The notes beneath the pieces are model-generated. The model had not been told where the DNA came from, did not search any database, and saw only the letters and a list, made by a program, of their open reading frames with translations. From Candidatus Altimarinota bacterium (GTDB lineage: Bacteria > Patescibacteriota > Gracilibacteria > Absconditabacterales > Absconditicoccaceae): a DNA stretch of 11,476 nucleotides. Shown in pieces: positions 7,302 to 11,476 of the stretch. The first letter of the stretch is position 1; every line of letters begins with the position of its first letter. The position numbers and the translations under genes were made by a program. The stretch is taken from NCBI GenBank assembly GCA_027062165.1, contig JAMOTU010000040.1, positions 1 to 11,476 of the forward strand. The letters are read 5' to 3'.

Positions 7302-8579
7302 TTACTTTAACCACCAATCATTTAAATCATAGTCATACCAAAATTGAAATTCGTTGTTTGTAGCTGGAATTAGAGGAGTTTTATTGTTATTAGGATTTAT
7401 TAAACCAGATTGAAGTCAATAGTATAATAAGCTGCATTTTAAAAGATTTATATTTTTTGTTATATCTTTTTTTAGGTTTTTGGGATTTTTAATGTCTGTT
7501 AGATCTATTTTATTTTTTGATATTTTTTTACAATTTTCTATTTCTCTAAATATAGCTTCTTTTACTAGTCATTTGTTAACTAAGCATTCATAGTTGTGAA
7601 AGCATTGTAATTCATTTTTTTCTTTTGCTATATTGTCTGCTTGCTGGAGTATATAAAATTGGTATTCCAGTAATGCTTTTTGAAAAAACTCTTCTAATTT
7701 TTGTTGATAAAATTTTATAGTTTTTTCATTGAGATTTTTGTTTTTTATTGAGTTTAAAACTGTTAGATATTGATTAAACCATACTAACATACTTTTTTCG
7801 TGTTTTCAAGTCCTTCATAATACTATTGCTACCAAAGTAGGAGTTGCTTTTGGAACTTCTGGATCAAAAGAAGCTATTTTATACCATTGAGCAGCTTTTT
7901 CGCTGTCTTGTAAAAAGAACCACCGATCAAAAGCTCATTGAGATGGTACTTGGTAGTCTATACAAGGTTTAATTAAATCATTCCAAAGCTTTCAAGTATG
8001 TGTGAAAACAGCTTTATAAAATTCCTCTAAAGGTAAATTTATAATTTTTTCTACTTTGTATTTGTCACATGTAAAAAAAATTCACTTTTCTCCTAATTTT
8101 ACTGCATTTATTCGACTTTGTTTCTTCTTTTCTAAAGGAAAATCTTGATACATTACTTTTGAAATAGGGATTATCAATTCTCAGAAAAAGTATGGATATG
8201 ACCAATAAGGAGAAAGATTAGTGAGATTATCTAACATACCATAAAGATATGGCATATCAGTAGATCTCATAATACTTCAAACATATTGAATACTTGATAT
8301 CCAAATAAGATCTGCATAGAATTGTTGATTAGGTATTATCAGACAATTTTTTTTGTTTTGGTGACATTTTTTAATATATTTTTTTATTGTTTCATTTCTC
8401 CAAACTAAGATAGGATTTTCGTCTTTTAAATAGAAGAATTTTTTGTAATAGTTTTTATAATTTCAAGTTAGATGAAAGTTTAAAAAGTTTATCTGGTTGT
8501 TATAACTTAGTTGGTGAGCTATTATAATGATAGGGATGAAAATTAATATAATCAAAACATTAGTTATCTTTTTAAGCAT
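7302..8579 (-). CDS. Membrane-anchored TPR-type protein, 425 aa
   Basis: Read with TGA=Gly. Residues 1-22 (MLKKI followed by an uninterrupted Ile/Leu/Val-rich stretch) form an N-terminal membrane anchor or uncleaved signal, with the rest probably outside. The segments WISSIQYVGSIMRSTD, YLYGMLDNLTNLSPYWSYPY, FDRWFFLQDSEKAAQWYKIA and SFDPEVPKATPTLVAIVLG have the helix-turn-helix spacing and the small/aromatic pattern of degenerate tetratricopeptide repeats. They resemble a family of bacterial TPR proteins with 'LD..T.L.P.F..aY..G' motifs; that resemblance is from memory. The C-terminal third is charged and helical, ending in a Trp/Tyr/Asp-rich tail (FQFWYDYDLNDWWLK). It starts 6 bp after the holA stop on the same strand, so it is the second gene of a holA operon. 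Such repeats usually bind other proteins; the partner is unknown. Confidence 0.8.
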
Positions 8580-8585
8580 TTTACT

Positions 8586-9557
8586 TTAATTAGAATTTAT
8601 AAATATATTTATTATCTCATTCCAGAAAGTTTCTATGGGAAGTCTACCTGTCTTAATATTATGTTCCAAATTGATTAATTTTTTAAATATATTTTTTAAT
8701 TTATCTTCTTCAAGTAAAATTTTATCCAATTTATTTAATCTTTGTTTAACAACAAATGGATGAAGTTTTAATTTTTCTCATATTTGTTTTGGATTATTAA
8801 ATCATCTTTTGGAAAGAGTAGCTATTAGTAAAGAATTTTTAATTCCCCAATATAAAAGTCATAAAAAACTTAGAGGTTCCAATTTATTTTTTATTTTTTG
8901 TAGATTTTTAAGTCAAATTTCTGGCTGAAAAATTAGTTGATCTAATAGTTTAAATTGATCTATATTTTCTTGAGAAGAAATATAATAATTTATTATTTTA
9001 ATTTGTTCTTCTTCTTTATCAGGAAGTCATATAAGTTTTAATTTATTAATTTCAGATTCTATTTTAAAAAGGTCAGTTCATATTTTTTCTAATAATATAG
9101 AGATAGTTTTTGGTTTTATGTTAGGTATATTTGTTTTTATAAAATTTTCTATTTCTTTGATAGAAGGTTGTTTAAATTCTTTTATTTCAGCTTTTTCTTT
9201 TAATAATTTGAATATTTTAGTCCTTTTATCAGGTGAAAAACTTACCAAGACAATAACATCTTCTGAAGGTATTTTATCTAAGTTGTTAGCAAAAAAATCA
9301 TCCAACTTTTTAGTTTGATTTTCAGGTATTTTATTGGTTTTGTCTGTATCTTTGGGATATCATCGTATAACTACAAATTTTTTTGAAGAAAAAAGACCTC
9401 AGCTAAATATAGAATTAATTATTTCTTCAGATTTTAAATTTTCAGGTTTGAAAATATGAATATTTTCTTTTGAATATTTTTTTTCAAAAGCTTTTTTTCG
9501 TTTTTCTATAGTTTTTATTATTCAATATTTATTTTCTCAGGTAAATAAAAAAATCAT
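8586..9557 (-). CDS. holA: DNA polymerase III subunit delta (HolA)
   Basis: HolA is the clamp-loader subunit that opens the beta sliding clamp; it works in the cytoplasm with the gamma/tau and delta' subunits. With TGA=Gly the product has 323 residues, close to the usual 320-340. It begins with the typical strand and turn (MIFLFTGENKYGIIK), followed by SIFSGGLFSSKKFVVIRGYP, the 'lf..+klvvi+' segment of the delta N-terminal domain. The collar domain near the C-terminus has GFNNPKQIGEKLKLHPFVVK, matching the conserved 'lHPF.vkKl' helix. Like other delta subunits it lacks a Walker A motif. No Shine-Dalgarno is evident. It is transcribed divergently from xseA across a 77-bp AT-rich gap and leads into the TPR-type gene, its likely operon partner. 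Confidence 0.9.
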
Positions 9558-9634
9558 TTATTTTTTGTTGAAAAAGCTAAATCATTCTTTAAATTTTTTA
9601 ATTAAACTTTCTTATTTTTCAATCTTAAACTATC

Positions 9635-10810
9635 ATGAAAATTTTAAGATTTAGTTTAAAGGGTCTTTTAGATGTGGTATCTAAAGTTTTTGATGAGAAT
9701 TTTTCGGGTTTTGTTTTTGAAGTAGAAGCTAATCTTTCTAGGATAAAGTATAGTAAAAAATATTTACATTTAGAGTTAGTTCAATTTGACGAGGATGGTA
9801 AACTTTTAGCTAAAGCAAAGTGAATTATTTTTGACCAAAATATTATTGAAAAATTTAAGGCTACTGTTAAATGATGAGATTTTAAAACTTTAAAAAAATA
9901 TTATTTTATTTTTCGTGGAAGAATTTCTTTCCATTCTGAATATGGATTTACTATTATTATTGAAGATTTTGATTATAAAATAACGGAGGATATAGATTTG
10001 ATTTTAGAAAAATTAAAAAAAGAAGGATTGTTAGAGAAAAATAAAATATTACCTATGCCATATCCTCCTTTCAAAATAGCGATTATTTCTTCTTCTACTT
10101 CTGAAGGGCTTAAAGATTTTTTAACTATTCTAAACAATAGCGGTTATTTGTTTGAATTCTATTTTTATGAAAGCGCTATTCATTGAAATAAGGCTAAGGA
10201 GGAGGTTTTACAAAGTTTAAGGAATGTTTATAAAGATATTTTAAAATGAAGAAAGATAGATTTTATAGTAATTTTGAGATGAGGTGGATGATCTCATTGA
10301 ATTTTATGGCAAAATGATTATCAAATAGCTAAGGCAATTTGTTATATGCCATCCCCGGTTATAGTAGCTATAGGTCACACTTCTGATAGATTTGTTTTAG
10401 ATGAAGTGGCTAAAATTTCGGCAAAAACTCCTTCTGAAGCTGCTTACTTTTTAATAGATTTGGTTAGAAATTTTGAAAAGCAATTAGATGATTTTGTTGA
10501 ATATATTAACGATGAGATTAAATTTAGATTAAAAGAATATGATAAGCATCTTGATTTGTTGAAAGTTAAAATAGAGGATTTAGTAAGTTATAAAATAGAT
10601 TATTACGCTAATAAATTAGATAATTTGTATGAATTTATTAATAGTTTTGATTTGAAGAAATTGTTGAATAAGTGATTCGCTATTTTAGTTGATGAAAATA
10701 GAAAGGTTTTATCTAAGACGTATATTAAAAATTTAAAAGAAGGAGATATTATAAATATACTTGTTTTTAATGGTAAAATAATAAAAGCTAAAATAATTGA
10801 TATTATATAA
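9635..10810 (+). CDS. xseA: Exodeoxyribonuclease VII large subunit (XseA)
   Basis: Exonuclease VII degrades single-stranded DNA from both ends in repair and recombination; XseA is the catalytic subunit. With TGA=Gly the protein has 391 residues, a little shorter than the usual 400-450. In order it has an N-terminal OB-fold for ssDNA (about 1-110), the catalytic core beginning PYPPFKIAIISSSTSEG, the glycine motif RGGGGSH (Arg215 to His221, two of its glycines TGA), VIVAIGHTSDRFVLDEVA (His248) and KTPSEAA, then a long helical region and a short C-terminal strand domain (GDIINILVFNGKII). The usual bacterial motif is RGGGS-x-EDLW; here it is RGGGGSHGILWQND, so the two acidic residues are replaced. 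No xseB was found next to it; the small gene at 10874 does not match XseB. The start is the first Met, without a visible Shine-Dalgarno. Confidence 0.93.
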
Positions 10811-10812
10811 AT

Positions 10813-10840
10813 TTGACAAATTTTTAGAATTGTTTAAAAT
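10813..10840 (+). promoter_or_regulatory. Probable promoter of the 10874 gene and ruvX
   Basis: TTGACA (10813-10818), 16-bp spacer, TAAAAT (10835-10840), directly after the xseA stop and about 33 bp before the next ATG. TATTGTTTTA follows the -10 box, as at 6271. Confidence 0.7.
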
Positions 10841-10873
10841 TTGTATTGTTTTATTTTGTAAAAACATAGGATT

Positions 10874-11203
10874 ATGATAAATTTGAAAAAATCGATAAAC
10901 GAATTTCATAATTTATCTAAACAAGAAAAAATAAAGAGGTTAAAAGCTATGCTTGAAGTAGTTAGAGAAGATGGTAATATATTTGATGATTTATATCAAC
11001 TTTTAGAAATTGATCCTGATATAAATGAAGAGATTGTAAATTTGATTTATGAATCTATGGTTAAGGCTATGTATTCTTTGCAAGTTGAAGATATAGAAAG
11101 AGAAATTGAAAAAATGGAAAAAATAAAGACTAAGTTGAAGAATTTATCAAAAGATGAGGAAAAAGAAAAACAAGACGCTGAAAAGATTTTAGATATTTTA
11201 TAA
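10874..11203 (+). CDS. Small helical protein, 109 aa, unknown
   Basis: This is a highly charged, Lys/Glu-rich and almost certainly all-helical protein. Its C-terminal 40 residues (EDIEREIEKMEKIKTKLKN and onward) have heptad character, so a coiled coil is likely. It contains one Gly (GGT) and no TGA, so it reads the same in both codes. It does not show the short XseB pattern (FEEAL..LE.IV..LE.GE), although its position directly after xseA invites that comparison. It has its own promoter, and ruvX begins 10 bp after its stop, so they are probably co-transcribed. A weak Shine-Dalgarno-like AGG precedes the ATG. It may be a helical scaffold or partner protein, but I have no family for it. Confidence 0.83.
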   Translation: MINLKKSINEFHNLSKQEKIKRLKAMLEVVREDGNIFDDLYQLLEIDPDINEEIVNLIYESMVKAMYSLQVEDIEREIEKMEKIKTKLKNLSKDEEKEKQDAEKILDIL

Positions 11204-11213
11204 ATTGAGACTA

Positions 11214-11476
11214 ATGGCTACAAAAAAGAATGTTTTGGGAATAGATTGGTGAAAGAAATATATATGATTAGCATATATAAACAGGGGAGCTAATGATATG
11301 ATAATGCCTATAGGATATGTTATTAATGGGCCAAGTGCTTTTTTTGAATTAGGGGACATAATTGCTAGATACAATATTGGCAAGATAATAGTATGAGTTC
11401 CAAATGACGAGGATGTTAGGGAACATATAGAAAGATTTGTTGAACAATTAAAGATGATAGTAGAAGATATTCCTGT
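11214..11476 (+). CDS. ruvX: RuvX/YqgF-family Holliday junction resolvase-like protein, 3' end outside the window
   Basis: RuvX/YqgF is an RNase H-fold nuclease-like protein, implicated in 16S rRNA 5'-end maturation and proposed as a Holliday junction resolvase. The 87 complete codons present start with MATKKNVLGIDWGKKYIGLA, the family's first strand pair with the catalytic Asp at 11. KIIVGVP follows at about residues 57-63, matching the conserved '.ivVGlP' strand. Gly13, Gly18 and Gly61 are TGA codons at invariant glycines. Two TGAs lie within the first 18 codons, so standard gene callers would miss this start. The full protein is usually about 140 residues. It follows the small gene at 10874 by 10 bp in the same operon. 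Confidence 0.92.

Noticed and set aside
9118..9318. Plus-strand open frame of 66 codons
   Set aside because: It is antisense to holA, which has clear family motifs over the same stretch.
11198..11383. Minus-strand open frame of 61 codons
   Set aside because: It is antisense to the RuvX N-terminus, whose motifs are unmistakable under code 25.
2947..11476. TGA as tryptophan (code 4) or as selenocysteine
   Set aside because: TGA positions coincide with conserved glycines, TGG is used for Trp in the same proteins, and the high TGA frequency in every gene rules out Sec.

Overview
Most of this window (about 2947 to 11476) is AT-rich DNA that only makes sense if TGA is read as glycine. Six genes there with recognisable motifs (rsmF-like, a lipoprotein, holA, a TPR-type protein, xseA, ruvX) are cut by in-frame TGA in the standard code. 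They become full-length proteins of family-typical size when TGA is Gly, while TGG stays Trp and TAA/TAG are the only stops. Many TGA codons fall on glycines of invariant motifs, such as the RGGG of XseA, the lipobox LGGC and the ID-x-G-x-K-x-IGLA of RuvX. This is genetic code 25, known from Gracilibacteria (BD1-5/GN02) and Absconditabacteria (SR1) of the Patescibacteria/CPR, so one of these is the likely source of the right three quarters.

The left end looks different. It starts with the 3' part of dapB, which is clearly GC-richer, has about twenty glycines all encoded by GGN, and ends in a clean GC-rich terminator. Next comes a 1.45 kb insertion sequence with 21-bp terminal inverted repeats. 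Its DDE transposase, on the minus strand, again needs TGA=Gly and carries a one-base frameshift in an A7 run. After the IS is a 212-codon gene of unknown function with a textbook promoter, a strong Shine-Dalgarno and no TGA codons. It ends in an elaborate terminator whose outer stem is identical to the dapB one. The rsmF-like gene begins exactly at that terminator's T-tract, on the opposite strand. So the window alternates standard code (dapB), code 25 (IS), apparently standard code (2222-2860), and code 25 (the rest). That is either foreign DNA taken into a Gracilibacterium-like genome or an assembly/amplification chimera; the sequence alone cannot decide.

The code-25 part, left to right: an rsmF-like rRNA m5C methyltransferase (minus); a large unknown lipoprotein (plus); two overlapping unknown genes behind a good promoter (plus); a two-gene minus-strand operon of holA (DNA polymerase III delta) followed 6 bp later by a membrane-anchored TPR-type protein; divergently from it xseA (exonuclease VII large subunit), a small helical protein with its own promoter, and the start of ruvX. 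The right end is therefore a DNA replication/repair neighbourhood. Promoters found here are TTGACA - 16 bp - TAxAAT, and most starts lack a Shine-Dalgarno. No tRNA, rRNA or CRISPR was seen.
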